Below are positions 4,760 to 13,239 of a stretch of DNA of 48,571 bases, in pieces. Position 1 is the stretch's first letter. Every line of letters starts with the position of its first letter. The notes beneath the pieces are model-generated. The model was given only the letters and a program-made list of their open reading frames with translations, searched no databases and was not told where the DNA came from. Origin of the DNA: a virus. The DNA is taken from positions 1 to 48,571 of IMG/VR virus record IMGVR_UViG_3300048837_000831, one strand, 5' to 3'. A program made the position numbers and the translations under genes.

Positions 4760-5872
4760 ATGAGCAACCAACAACTCGCAGTCCGCGATAACAATACGCA
4801 GGTTTCGACTCGCTATAACGAAGCGGACATTCAGGCCGAGATGGGCATCCTCCGCGCTGCATTCCCAAAAATGGCTGATGATGTGCCGCCCGAGGGCTTG
4901 CGCGCCCTCATCATCGCGTCGAAGTTCTCCGGCCTCAATCCCTTTCGCGGCGAAATCTTCTACATTCCGAAAGTCGGCATCAGCGTCGCGTCGAAGATCA
5001 AAGCCGCCGACGCGGTGAGCTGGGCCGCAATGCACGGCAACACGCTCAACATCCGTTTCGAGACGCTGACCGAGCTGCACCCCGAATGGGATCAGGTCAA
5101 GCTGGACAGGGGAGACGTGGCCGAGATTTGCATCATCATCTCTTCAAAGCAGCGCAATGAATACTTCCGCTGGCGCTTGCAGGTGATTGATGAACTCAAG
5201 GCGCTGGGCTACACAGGCCTGGCACTTGAGAAGGAATTGAACGTGCGTTGCGGCAAGACCGCGCCGGAGACGCGCGCTGTCGGCATTGTCAAGACCGGTG
5301 AATTCTTCGGGAATTTGCCAAAGAGCGGCGCTGAAATGTTCACTCGCAAAGATCGTGCGCAAAAGCGCGCGCTTCAGAAGGCGCTCAACATCGGCGGCTT
5401 CGCCGCGCCTGACACGCGACAGTATGGCGGCGCAAAGATTGTCGAAGAGCCGGCGTCAGAGGCCACAGTTGAAGCGCCTTACCGCGTCGTTGAGGGCGGT
5501 GTATCCGGCGCGGCGGAGATGAACATCTACGGCGACGAACAGGGCGACGGCACGAGCGACGCCGGCGCGCCCGAACTCAAGCCGGTGAGCCAGGCTGACC
5601 GTGCCGCGCTGTCTTCGCTGCTCGACCGCCACAACGCGCTTGCGGAATTGTCGAAGGACGCCGCGAGGATGAACGATGAACAGAAGCGCGACTTCATCTC
5701 GAAGGTCGATGCGCTCATCGTTGATGTCAACACCGCAATGAGCGTGCGCGAACTGCCGGCGATTGAGCATGACGACAAGGTGAGCATTCGTTTCAAGCGC
5801 ATGACCACCGCTGTGAACGCCGCCATTGCCCACGACGACAAGGCGCCGCTGATGGAGGCTCAGCCGGCGTAG
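4760..5872 (+). CDS. RecT/Bet-like single-strand DNA annealing protein
   Basis: 370 residues from ATG 4760, with GCAGGAG seven bases upstream. The N-terminal half reads like the RecT/Redbeta family: LRALIIASKFSGLNPFRGEI, then FYIPKVGISVASKIKAADAV, then a later basic helix RKDRAQKRALQKALNIGGF. In this family the protein coats and anneals single-stranded DNA for recombination-dependent replication. The C-terminal 140 residues are acidic and linker-like (EEPASEATVE), then helical. No clear partner exonuclease is adjacent; the VRR-NUC protein at 13368 is the only candidate nuclease of this operon. Confidence 0.65.
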   Translation: MSNQQLAVRDNNTQVSTRYNEADIQAEMGILRAAFPKMADDVPPEGLRALIIASKFSGLNPFRGEIFYIPKVGISVASKIKAADAVSWAAMHGNTLNIRFETLTELHPEWDQVKLDRGDVAEICIIISSKQRNEYFRWRLQVIDELKALGYTGLALEKELNVRCGKTAPETRAVGIVKTGEFFGNLPKSGAEMFTRKDRAQKRALQKALNIGGFAAPDTRQYGGAKIVEEPASEATVEAPYRVVEGGVSGAAEMNIYGDEQGDGTSDAGAPELKPVSQADRAALSSLLDRHNALAELSKDAARMNDEQKRDFISKVDALIVDVNTAMSVRELPAIEHDDKVSIRFKRMTTAVNAAIAHDDKAPLMEAQPA

Positions 5873-5881
5873 CGCGAGACT

Positions 5882-5918
5882 GCCGGCGTGCCCTGAGCAT
5901 GTCTCACGGCACGCCGGC
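5882..5918 (+). terminator. Hairpin after RecT-like gene (weak terminator or processing site)
   Basis: An 11-bp stem, GCCGGCGTGCC (5882-5892) with GGCACGCCGGC (5908-5918), and a 15-nt loop, in the 66-bp gap before the SWIM gene. Only CATTCTTC follows, so termination would be partial. Confidence 0.45.
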
Positions 5919-5938
5919 CATTCTTCACACTGACAACC

Positions 5939-6424
5939 ATGACCACGATTGAAGTGAATCCCGCCATATCTTCTGCCGTCGCGCTGTGTGTGGAGCAGGC
6001 GCGCCAGCATCAAGACCTTGCAATGCAGGCCACGACCGATGAAGAGCGCCGGGCGCACGAAGCGACCATGCGCGCCCTCGACAAGGCCGCAATGGAACTC
6101 GTAAAGGGCAACGCGCCGCGCTATGCCGGCTCAGGCGTGTGGCTCGTTGAAAGCCGCACGCAGGCTGGCACGGTGTATCGCGTTGACCTCACGACGCAGA
6201 TGTGCAGTTGCAAGAACGGCAAGTCGTGCTGGCATCTGAGCGCGGCGAACGTGTGCGAGGACATGCGCAACATGCCGGTGGGCGAACTGCCGGCGCGCAC
6301 GATGCCTGACCGCGAGATCGAGAGTGAACTGGACGCGATGATCGCCGCCGAAGCGCTGGCGATGTTCCCCGACCTGTTTGCCGAAACGCTCGCTGAATCA
6401 GACATCGACAGCATTCCATTCTGA
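5939..6424 (+). CDS. SWIM zinc-finger protein, 161 aa
   Basis: A central SWIM motif is clear: C89-x-C91 and C97-x-H99 within the stretch MCSCKNGKSCWHLSA, preceded by beta-strands (GVWLVESRTQAGTVYRVDL). SWIM domains bind DNA or protein and occur in SNF2 ATPases, MuDR transposases and Rad51-associated Sws1. Here the domain stands alone next to the RecT-like gene, which fits a recombination-mediator role similar to Sws1, though this is inference. The C-terminus is acidic. The ribosome site is poor; transcription is with the replication operon. Confidence 0.8.
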   Translation: MTTIEVNPAISSAVALCVEQARQHQDLAMQATTDEERRAHEATMRALDKAAMELVKGNAPRYAGSGVWLVESRTQAGTVYRVDLTTQMCSCKNGKSCWHLSAANVCEDMRNMPVGELPARTMPDREIESELDAMIAAEALAMFPDLFAETLAESDIDSIPF

Positions 6425-6426
6425 TC

Positions 6427-7023
6427 ATGACGATGACACTGCCGCCCCTGACGCACGTTGAACACGAGACGCTGCACGACTGCGAAGCGCAGATCGAGCG
6501 CGCCCTGGCTGACATTCGCAGCGCGTGGAAGCGCATCGGCGCGGCACTGGCGCGCATCCACGCAGGCCGGCTCTACCGCGAATTCTGCGACACGTTCGAT
6601 GAGTATGTCGAATCGCGCTGGAGCCTGCCGCGAAGTAGCGCATACGAATGGATTGAGGCCGCCGGCGTGGTGATTGCGATGGAGCGACCCGCAATCATCG
6701 ACGGCGAGATGCGCGTGATCGAGCCGCCCTCTCGCATCAGCCACGCAAGAGAGCTATCGAAATTACCGCCAGCGCGACAGGCCGAGGCGCTGCACGAAGC
6801 GCGGCAGGTTGCCACACGGCAGGGCAGGCAGGAGCCGACGGTCTACGAGGTGCGGCGCGTGGTGTTCGCAAAGTTGGACATCGCGCCGCCGCAGTCTCCG
6901 GCAGAAAGTGCGCGAGACAGACAGCAACGCGCCGTGATGGATCACATCCGGCGCATGTGGGCGCAACTGGACACGGAGAGCCGGCGCCAGTTGGCCGAAG
7001 AACTTCAGATTTGGGAATCATGA
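6427..7023 (+). CDS. Helical DNA-binding-like protein, 198 aa (ParB/DUF3102-like?)
   Basis: Starts 2 bases after the SWIM gene stop. The N-terminal half is helical, with a segment reading like the plasmid/phage HTH proteins that begin with a 'grape-size' helix pair: ALARIHAGRLYREFCDTFDE, then YVESRWSLPRSSAYEWIEAA. The second half has ISHARELSKLPPARQAEALH, which resembles the ParB/KorB HTH linker. It overlaps the methyltransferase by 4 nt, and its last codons contain that gene's AGATTTGGGA leader. A DNA-binding role is likely; the exact family is uncertain. Confidence 0.65.
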   Translation: MTMTLPPLTHVEHETLHDCEAQIERALADIRSAWKRIGAALARIHAGRLYREFCDTFDEYVESRWSLPRSSAYEWIEAAGVVIAMERPAIIDGEMRVIEPPSRISHARELSKLPPARQAEALHEARQVATRQGRQEPTVYEVRRVVFAKLDIAPPQSPAESARDRQQRAVMDHIRRMWAQLDTESRRQLAEELQIWES

Positions 7024-8582
7024 AGAAACGATCTTTCATCACCGTCACAGATCAATTTTGCGGGGCCGGCGGCTCATCCATCGGCGCTGTGAAAGCCGGC
7101 GCTGAGTTGCGCCTGGCGCTGAACCACTGGCAACTCGCAGTCAATACGCACAACGCCAACTTCCCGAACGCCGCGCACGACTGCACGGACATCAGTGCGT
7201 GCGATCCGCGCCGGTATCCAACGACCGACATTCTGATCACCTCGCCAGAGTGCACGAATCACTCATTGGCAAATGGCAAGCGCAAGCCGTCGAAGCAGTT
7301 TGATATGTTCAACCCGCATGCGGTTGATCCCGCTGAAGAGCGCAGTCGCGCAACGATGTGGGACGTGCCGCGCTTCGCTGAGTATCACGACTACCGCATC
7401 ATCGTCGTTGAGAACGTGGTCGATGCGCGCAAGTGGGTGATGTGGGATGCATGGCTGATGGCTATGCACGCGCTCGGCTATGAGCATCAGTGCGTGTATT
7501 TCAACAGCATGCACGCGCACCCGACGCCGCAATCACGCGACCGCATGTATGTCGTGTTCTGGCAGCGCGGCCAGCGCCGGCCCAATCTCGACATCACGCC
7601 GCGCGCCTATTGCCCGAAGTGCGGCATCGATGTCGACAGCGTGCAGAGCTGGAAGCCCGGGCGCTCGTTTGGCCGCTATCGCAAACAGTATGTGTATTGC
7701 TGCCCGAAGTGCGCATCAGTCGTCGAGCCGTATTACTACTGCGCATTCAACGCAATCGACTGGAGCCTGCCGGCGCAGCGCATCGGGGATCGGGCGCGGC
7801 CCTTGAAAGAGGCGACCCTGCGCCGCGTGCGCATCGGCCTGGAGAAGTTCTCAGGCACGCATCTGCTGGCGATGAAAGACAGTGCGGCGAAGGATTGGGC
7901 GCTGGGCTTGCATGAGCCGATGACCACGCAGGTTGCCAGCTCATCACAGCATGCGCTTGTGACGCCGTTCCTGATCGACACGCAGTTCACGCATTCACGC
8001 GGCGACCGGAGCGCAGACCTGCGCGAGCCGATGCGCACGCAGACAGGGCAGCAGTCGCGCGCGATTGTGGTGCCGCCATTCATCACCAGCTACTACGGCA
8101 CAAACGAGGCGACGCCGGCGACCGATGCGCTGCCCACTGTGACCACACACGACCGGCACACGGTTGTCATCCCGCCCTTCATCGTCAGCCAATACAACCG
8201 GCCGGCGGGCATTGGTGCAGCGGTGCGCGATCTGCGTGAGCCGATGCCGACTGTGCCGGCGATGGCAGTGCACCACGTTGTCACGCCGCCGTTCATCATG
8301 AACGCGCAGGCCGGCGCACAGCCGACTGCAATGCATGAGGCCATGGCAACGCTACTGGCAAGTGCCAATCACAAGTGGCTGGTTGAGCCTGGCGAATCAG
8401 TGAAAGTTGAGGACTGCGGCTTCAGGATGCTGGAGCCGGAAGAGTGCGGCGCCGCAATGGCATTTCCGTCGGATTACAAGGTGCTGGGCGGCAAGCGCGA
8501 TCGCGTGAAGCAATTTGGCAACGCCGTCACGCCGCCGGTGATGGGCATTCTGATGCAACGCTGCATGGAGTCGTTGCGATGA
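7020..8582 (+). CDS. Cytosine-C5 DNA methyltransferase, atypical motif IV
   Basis: 520 residues from ATG 7020 (ATGA overlap with the upstream stop). Motif I is DQFCGAGGSS (11-20), motif VI ENV (131-133), motif VIII QSRDR (171-175), and the C-terminal motifs are RMLEPEECGAAMAFP and VKQFGNAVTPPV. Motif IV, normally PCQ, reads S-P-E-C (C78) in ITSPECTNHS. A zinc ribbon (C198, C201, C227/C228, C231) is inserted, and residues about 290-460 contain four degenerate repeats of the form LxEPMxT...VVxPPFI. Expected reaction: SAM-dependent methylation (or another C5 modification) of phage DNA. It is coupled to the helicase downstream. Confidence 0.9.
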   Translation: MKKRSFITVTDQFCGAGGSSIGAVKAGAELRLALNHWQLAVNTHNANFPNAAHDCTDISACDPRRYPTTDILITSPECTNHSLANGKRKPSKQFDMFNPHAVDPAEERSRATMWDVPRFAEYHDYRIIVVENVVDARKWVMWDAWLMAMHALGYEHQCVYFNSMHAHPTPQSRDRMYVVFWQRGQRRPNLDITPRAYCPKCGIDVDSVQSWKPGRSFGRYRKQYVYCCPKCASVVEPYYYCAFNAIDWSLPAQRIGDRARPLKEATLRRVRIGLEKFSGTHLLAMKDSAAKDWALGLHEPMTTQVASSSQHALVTPFLIDTQFTHSRGDRSADLREPMRTQTGQQSRAIVVPPFITSYYGTNEATPATDALPTVTTHDRHTVVIPPFIVSQYNRPAGIGAAVRDLREPMPTVPAMAVHHVVTPPFIMNAQAGAQPTAMHEAMATLLASANHKWLVEPGESVKVEDCGFRMLEPEECGAAMAFPSDYKVLGGKRDRVKQFGNAVTPPVMGILMQRCMESLR

Positions 8583-10009
8583 AGACACTACACGATTACC
8601 GCCATTGGCGCGCCAATGTGATGGACCGGCCGGCAGCTTCAGGCTTCGAGATTGATCCTGGCATGCTGCATCCTTCGATGCGCGATGACCAGCGGGCCAT
8701 ATCGCAGTGGGCCATTCAACGCGGGCGCGCTGCGCTGTTCATCAATACAGGCGGCGGCAAGACCTTCAACGGCCTTGAATGGAGCCGCGTCATTGCCGAG
8801 CGCACAGGGCGCAAAGTGATCGCCTTCGCGCCGCTCGTCGTGGCCGATCAAACGGTGGAGGAAGCAACCGAACGGTGGGGCATTCCGGCTCGATACGTGG
8901 CAAATCAGGAAGAGGCAGATGCGGCCAGCGAGCCGATTCTCATCAGCAACTATGAGCGCATTGAGAACTTTGATTACAAGCAGTTTGCCGGCGCATGGTT
9001 TGATGAATCGAGCATCCTGAAGAACGCGCGCGGTAAGACGCGACACCTTATCAATCGTCTCTTTGCGCACATGCCATATCGCCTCGCAAGCACAGCCACA
9101 CCCAGCCCGAATGAGCATGATGAGCTGGGTAATCACTCGCAGGCCCTCGGCATCATGCCGTGGCACGAAATGATTACGCGTTGGTTTATCCGCGACTCGA
9201 ATCAAGCCGACACGCTGCGGCTGAAGAAGCACGCTGAAAACTCATTCTGGGAATGGGTGAGCGAGTGGGCGGTGTGCATGATGCGACCCAGCGATCTGGG
9301 TTTCAGCGACGCCGGCTTCGACCTGCCGCCGCTGAACATCGAGCACATCACGGTTGACATTGACCCAGAACACGCCTGGGCGCAGGGCACGCTCATTCCC
9401 ATGCAGTCGTTGTCTGCAACCGATCTGCACCGCAACAAGAAGCTGACGCTGCAGGAGCGCATGGAGGCCGCCGCCGCATTTGTCGAGCGCGACCGCAATG
9501 CCGCATGTGTGGCATGGGTAGAGCGCGACGATGAGGCCGACCTGCTCAAGCAGATGTTGCCGGAGGCGGTTGAGGTGCGCGGGAGCGAGCTATTCGATGT
9601 CAAGCGCGCCAAGCTGCACGACTTTACCCGCGGCAACATTCGCGTGCTTGTCACCAAGCCGTCGATCTGCGGCTTCGGCGTGAACTGGCAACACTGCTAT
9701 CGCAGTGTCGTGGCGTCCATGACCTACTCATTCGAGCAGCTTTACCAGCTCATCCGGCGCTTTCACCGTTTCGGCCAGAAGCGGCCTGTCAGTGTTGGCC
9801 TCATCAGTGCGGCCACCGAGGGCAACGTCGTACTGGCCATTGAGCGCAAGGAACGCCAGTTCCTTGAGATGCAGCAAAAGATGAATGACGCGATGCGCAA
9901 GGCTGGCTTGCTGGCCAAGCGCCGCACGTTCGATGACTACGACTATCGACCCGCGACGGCGATGCGTTTGCCGGCATGGTTGAACACAAAAGAGGCGAGC
10001 TATGTCTGA
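8579..10009 (+). CDS. SF2 (SNF2-like) DNA helicase/ATPase, 476 aa
   Basis: ATG 8579 overlaps the MTase stop by 4 nt. Walker A NTGGGKT (56-62), Walker B FDES (141-144), motif III STATP (171-175), and C-terminal motif VI QLIRRFHRFGQKRPV (about 385-400). The HRxGQ form is typical of SNF2-type translocases. The family uses ATP to move along duplex DNA; in phages it sits in replication/modification modules. The gene overlaps the downstream MTase gene by 8 nt. Whether it serves replication, transcription or the flanking methyltransferases is not visible from sequence. Confidence 0.9.
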   Translation: MKTLHDYRHWRANVMDRPAASGFEIDPGMLHPSMRDDQRAISQWAIQRGRAALFINTGGGKTFNGLEWSRVIAERTGRKVIAFAPLVVADQTVEEATERWGIPARYVANQEEADAASEPILISNYERIENFDYKQFAGAWFDESSILKNARGKTRHLINRLFAHMPYRLASTATPSPNEHDELGNHSQALGIMPWHEMITRWFIRDSNQADTLRLKKHAENSFWEWVSEWAVCMMRPSDLGFSDAGFDLPPLNIEHITVDIDPEHAWAQGTLIPMQSLSATDLHRNKKLTLQERMEAAAAFVERDRNAACVAWVERDDEADLLKQMLPEAVEVRGSELFDVKRAKLHDFTRGNIRVLVTKPSICGFGVNWQHCYRSVVASMTYSFEQLYQLIRRFHRFGQKRPVSVGLISAATEGNVVLAIERKERQFLEMQQKMNDAMRKAGLLAKRRTFDDYDYRPATAMRLPAWLNTKEASYV

Positions 10010-11114
10010 TATCAACGTTATTGACCAATTCTTCACTGAGCACGGTGCGATGTATTGGGCGGATTGCGTGGAAGGCGTGAAGGGCCTGCCCGACGAAAGC
10101 ATCGACTTTACGCTGACCAGCATCCCGTTCAGCGATCAATACACCTACTCTCCGTCGCGCCGCGACATGGGCAACAACGTGGGCGACGAGGGGTTTTTTG
10201 AACATCTGGAATGGCTCATCCCAGAACTGTTGCGGGTGACCAAGCCTGGTCACCTGTGTGCGATTCACTGCAAGGATCGACTGCGCTACATCTCGAAGTG
10301 GGGCACGGGTGGCATGAATCCATTCAGTGACGAGGTGACGCGGGCGATGCACAAGCACGGCTGGCAACTGTGCGCGAATGGGCGCATCACGATTGCGACG
10401 GATCCGGTGAGAGAGCGCAGTCACACCAACCGGCTGGGCCTTCGCTACAAGGATATCCGCGAGGATGCAACGCTGTGCGCGCCTGGCTTCCCTGAATACC
10501 TCATGGTTTACAGGAAGTGGCAGGGCTTGGACGGCAAGACTGCGTTTGCGCCTGAGCGCGTGACGCATGACGAAAGCGACTATCCACTCTCGCGCTGGCA
10601 GTTGGAAGCCAATGCGATCTGGCAATCTGACGGCTTCGTGCTGCCAACACGCGAGACCGAGCAGATGCCGCCTTACAACCACGATGCACGACTCAAGGCC
10701 TTGCAGGATGGTTACGACCTCGTGCCTGACGGCAACGAGTGGCGGCGCGTGCTCTTCACCGGCGGCAGATACAACGGGCCGCGCATTCACACGCAGACGC
10801 CATGGGTGTGGCCAGACATCAACCGCATGGACACACGCAACCTGCAAGTGGTGAAGGAACACGGCGACGAGAAGCACATCTGTCCACTTCAACTCGACCT
10901 TGTTGAACGCGCAATTCATTTGTGGACAAACAAGGGCGACGTGGTGCTTGACCCATTCGCCGGCATCGGCAGTGTGCCTGGCAGGGCAGTCGAGATGGGG
11001 CGCATCGGCATCGGTTTCGAGTTGAAAGAAAGCTACTACCGCTATGCATGCAAATACGTTGCTGAGGCTGAGCAGCTTGCCAAGACCGAGACGTTGTTTG
11101 ACATCGCAGCCTAG
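10002..11114 (+). CDS. Beta-class DNA methyltransferase (N6-A or N4-C), 370 aa
   Basis: Circular order of beta-class enzymes: catalytic motif IV near the N-terminus (TSIPFSDQY, residues 39-47; the usual form is D/S-PP-Y/W) and the SAM-binding motif I near the C-terminus (DPFAGIGSV, about residue 317). Between them lie LECK-like segments and a region with the ICPLQLDLVERAIHLW helix common to this family. The Ile in place of the first Pro of the catalytic tetrapeptide is unusual. It probably modifies phage DNA against host restriction. No cognate restriction gene is nearby. Confidence 0.88.
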   Translation: MSDINVIDQFFTEHGAMYWADCVEGVKGLPDESIDFTLTSIPFSDQYTYSPSRRDMGNNVGDEGFFEHLEWLIPELLRVTKPGHLCAIHCKDRLRYISKWGTGGMNPFSDEVTRAMHKHGWQLCANGRITIATDPVRERSHTNRLGLRYKDIREDATLCAPGFPEYLMVYRKWQGLDGKTAFAPERVTHDESDYPLSRWQLEANAIWQSDGFVLPTRETEQMPPYNHDARLKALQDGYDLVPDGNEWRRVLFTGGRYNGPRIHTQTPWVWPDINRMDTRNLQVVKEHGDEKHICPLQLDLVERAIHLWTNKGDVVLDPFAGIGSVPGRAVEMGRIGIGFELKESYYRYACKYVAEAEQLAKTETLFDIAA

Positions 11115-11140
11115 TTGCTGCATTTCGCGAGTGAAAGACC

Positions 11141-11989
11141 ATGAGCGGACGCGCCACAACAGCCGTATACGACCACAGCACGCACGATGCAACGCGCCTG
11201 CTGGTGATGCTTGCAATTGCCAACGCCGCCAATGACGCGTGTGTGGCGTGGCCTGGTATGGACGAGATCGCCAGAAACGCGCGCGTCTCTGAGCGCCAGG
11301 CGCAGAACGTTCTGCGCGACCTTGAAGCGAGCGGTGAGCTGTATCGCTCGCTAGGCGGCGGCCGGCGCAACACGACGCGCTATCTCATCACCTGCGGCAT
11401 GGACGCCGAGCGCATCGCCGGCGCGCTCGTGCAGTGGCTGGACGTGAAAGCTGACCAGGCCGGCGAGATCGCTGCGCAGTGGGTTTCGCGCATGACTCAG
11501 GCAAAGGCAAAAGCCGATGTCCAGCCTACCGAGAAGCCGGTCGAAGCGCCAGTTGGGGTGCCAGTCGAGAAACCACCAAAAGAAGCGCCGGCCAAAGCGC
11601 CGTCCGTCAAAGCGCCGCCCGTTAAGGCTCCTGATGCGCCGAAGTCACCGACGCCTGAGCGCCGGCGCGATCCGCTTTTTGATGCGGTGGCCGATGTTGC
11701 GGTGATGAATCCAGCACTGTGCGGCTCGCGCATCGCGAAGGCCACGAATGCGCTGCGCAAGGTTGATGCGACACCTTCGCAAGTGTCCGAGTTTCGGACA
11801 TGGTGGCTATCGGACACATGGCGCGCATCGAACACACCGGTGCCCACGCCGGAGCAAATCCTGAGCAACTGGGAGAAGGCGCGGCAGGGCGTGACGCCCA
11901 AACAAAGCGCGCCGGCACAAAAGCAGAGCGTGGCCGAGCGCGTGATTGGCCGGCGCATGGGCGCGCTGGGCTATGAGCGCGCGCAATAG
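11141..11989 (+). CDS. Winged-helix replication initiator-like protein, 282 aa
   Basis: N-terminal HTH_36/DnaD-type domain: helix RLLVMLAIANAANDACVAWP, then MDEIARNARVSERQAQNVLR, then DLEASGELYRSLGGGRRNTT (wing). A Pro/Ala/Lys linker (about residues 125-170, repeats of KAP/VKAP) joins it to a C-terminal helical domain. This plan is that of phage replication initiators (lambda O / DnaD-like), and the next gene looks like a helicase loader, as in many phages. An intragenic GTGTCCGA palindrome is at 11783-11800. Confidence 0.75.
   Translation: MSGRATTAVYDHSTHDATRLLVMLAIANAANDACVAWPGMDEIARNARVSERQAQNVLRDLEASGELYRSLGGGRRNTTRYLITCGMDAERIAGALVQWLDVKADQAGEIAAQWVSRMTQAKAKADVQPTEKPVEAPVGVPVEKPPKEAPAKAPSVKAPPVKAPDAPKSPTPERRRDPLFDAVADVAVMNPALCGSRIAKATNALRKVDATPSQVSEFRTWWLSDTWRASNTPVPTPEQILSNWEKARQGVTPKQSAPAQKQSVAERVIGRRMGALGYERAQ
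11783..11800. other. GTGTCCGA palindrome, intragenic copy
   Basis: GTGTCCGAGTTTCGGACA, an exact match to 18 bases of the intergenic 19-mers, inside the initiator gene near its 3' end. Another half-site, TCGGACAC, follows at about 11810-11817. If the palindrome is a protein-binding site, this copy might link to replication control. Confidence 0.6.
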
Positions 11990-12000
11990 GAGATTTGGGA

Positions 12001-12840
12001 ATGGCGACTGAAGAAGAGATTTACGCAGTGATGGCCTACCTCGCTGATATGTATCCGTATCACGCGGAGAAGATCGGCGAGCGCGCCTACGAGCGCCAGC
12101 TCACACACTACGTCGAGCAACTGGCGCACTTCGATGCGCGGGTGCTGAGCGCCGCTGCAAAGCAGCATGTCGCCGGCAGCGCGTTCTACCCCGCCGTGAG
12201 CGAGCTTGTGTCCGCCGCCGACACGCTCACCAATTTGGCGCGCCGCTCAGTAGGCGACGAGCCGCCCGATGCTGCCGCCGCATGGCAACAGTGCGCGAAA
12301 GTCATCATCAACGACTATGCGCCGGACAGCGCCAAACTCGCGCGGCTCCATCCGCTGGTGGCAAAGGCGATTGAGGCGTTTGGCCTGACGCGCTTTTATA
12401 ACCGCATGATCGACGATGAGCCGACAAACTTTGCACAGTTCAGAGACATTTACAACGCATACCTCAAGCGCAGTGAAACCGAGGCGCGGATGTTGCCGAT
12501 GAGCAATGCAGTCATTGCGCAGCTTGCAGAGGCGATGAGCGTGAGCAAACAAACCGCGCTTCCAGCGCCTGATGACAGCCCACGCCGGCAGGATGCGGCG
12601 CTTGATGAATTGCGTGAGCGTGGATATGAACGCATCAACAATCCGCGCAAACCCGCCTTCAGCGGCGAGATGCTGACCCGCCAACAGATCGAACGACGCG
12701 AGGGCATTACGCGCTTGCAGAAGCGTGAGCGCGAGTTGCAAGAGGCGCTAGCCAACGAGTCTGACGCGCACAAACGCCGGATGATCGAGATCATGCTGGT
12801 CGGCGTGCGCAGGACACTGGAACGAGAGGTGCAAGCATGA
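12001..12840 (+). CDS. Helicase-loader-like protein (G39P / DnaC-loader type), 279 aa
   Basis: ATG 12001, with AGGAG and the AGATTTGGGA element just upstream. The N-terminus is helical (MATEEEIYAVMAYLADMYPY, then typical HFDARVLSAAAKQHV). The stretch LHPLVAKAIEAFGLTRFYNR followed by FAQFRDIYNAYLKR fits the signature seen in phage loader proteins following DnaD-like initiators (HP-x-V/I...G...F...Y). The C-terminus is a long charged coiled coil. Expected role: bring the host replicative helicase to the phage origin. Confidence 0.6.
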   Translation: MATEEEIYAVMAYLADMYPYHAEKIGERAYERQLTHYVEQLAHFDARVLSAAAKQHVAGSAFYPAVSELVSAADTLTNLARRSVGDEPPDAAAAWQQCAKVIINDYAPDSAKLARLHPLVAKAIEAFGLTRFYNRMIDDEPTNFAQFRDIYNAYLKRSETEARMLPMSNAVIAQLAEAMSVSKQTALPAPDDSPRRQDAALDELRERGYERINNPRKPAFSGEMLTRQQIERREGITRLQKRERELQEALANESDAHKRRMIEIMLVGVRRTLEREVQA

Positions 12841-13190
12841 CTCCGCTTATTTTTGGCACGCCCGAAGCGCTCGCTCTTGCGCAACGCAATCGCACCGTCG
12901 ATCAGGCGATGGAGTGGCTCAACCGCTACGACCGGTACGATGAAGAAATTGACGACTTGAAACTTGACATTCAGGATGTCTACGACGATGCGCGGAACGA
13001 TGATGGCCGGCGATTGACGCATGAAGAACGCCAGAGGATCAACGAGATTAAGGACGAAATCAGGGCGGCTCAAATTGGGCAACAGCGATGCGAGATTGGG
13101 ATGTCAGAAATTGGATGGTCGTTGCAGGACGCGCGAGATCACCATATCTCGTTGAGTGTGCGCGGCGCGCTGAGCGTGGTTGTGGGGTGA
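12837..13190 (+). CDS. Hypothetical acidic coiled-coil protein, 117 aa
   Basis: ATGA overlap with the loader-like gene. Very charged helices (YDRYDEEIDDLKLDIQDVYD, then EERQRINEIKDEIRAAQIGQ) predict a coiled coil. No known family. Tight coupling suggests a function with the replication proteins upstream. Confidence 0.65.
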   Translation: MTPLIFGTPEALALAQRNRTVDQAMEWLNRYDRYDEEIDDLKLDIQDVYDDARNDDGRRLTHEERQRINEIKDEIRAAQIGQQRCEIGMSEIGWSLQDARDHHISLSVRGALSVVVG

Positions 13191-13239
13191 CGAAATCGGG
13201 CAAGTTGATTTTTGAAAAGTGTCCAAAGGCGGTGAAAGC

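Noticed and set aside
7020-11114. A DISARM- or BREX-type defence system
   Set aside because: Only methylases and one SNF2-like ATPase are present; the characteristic phospholipase-D, DUF1998 or PglZ/BrxC components are missing.
9804-11216. 470-aa minus-strand frame opposite the beta-class methyltransferase
   Set aside because: A typical shadow in GC-rich DNA: no ribosome site, Arg/His/Ala-rich composition, and it overlaps two well-supported genes.
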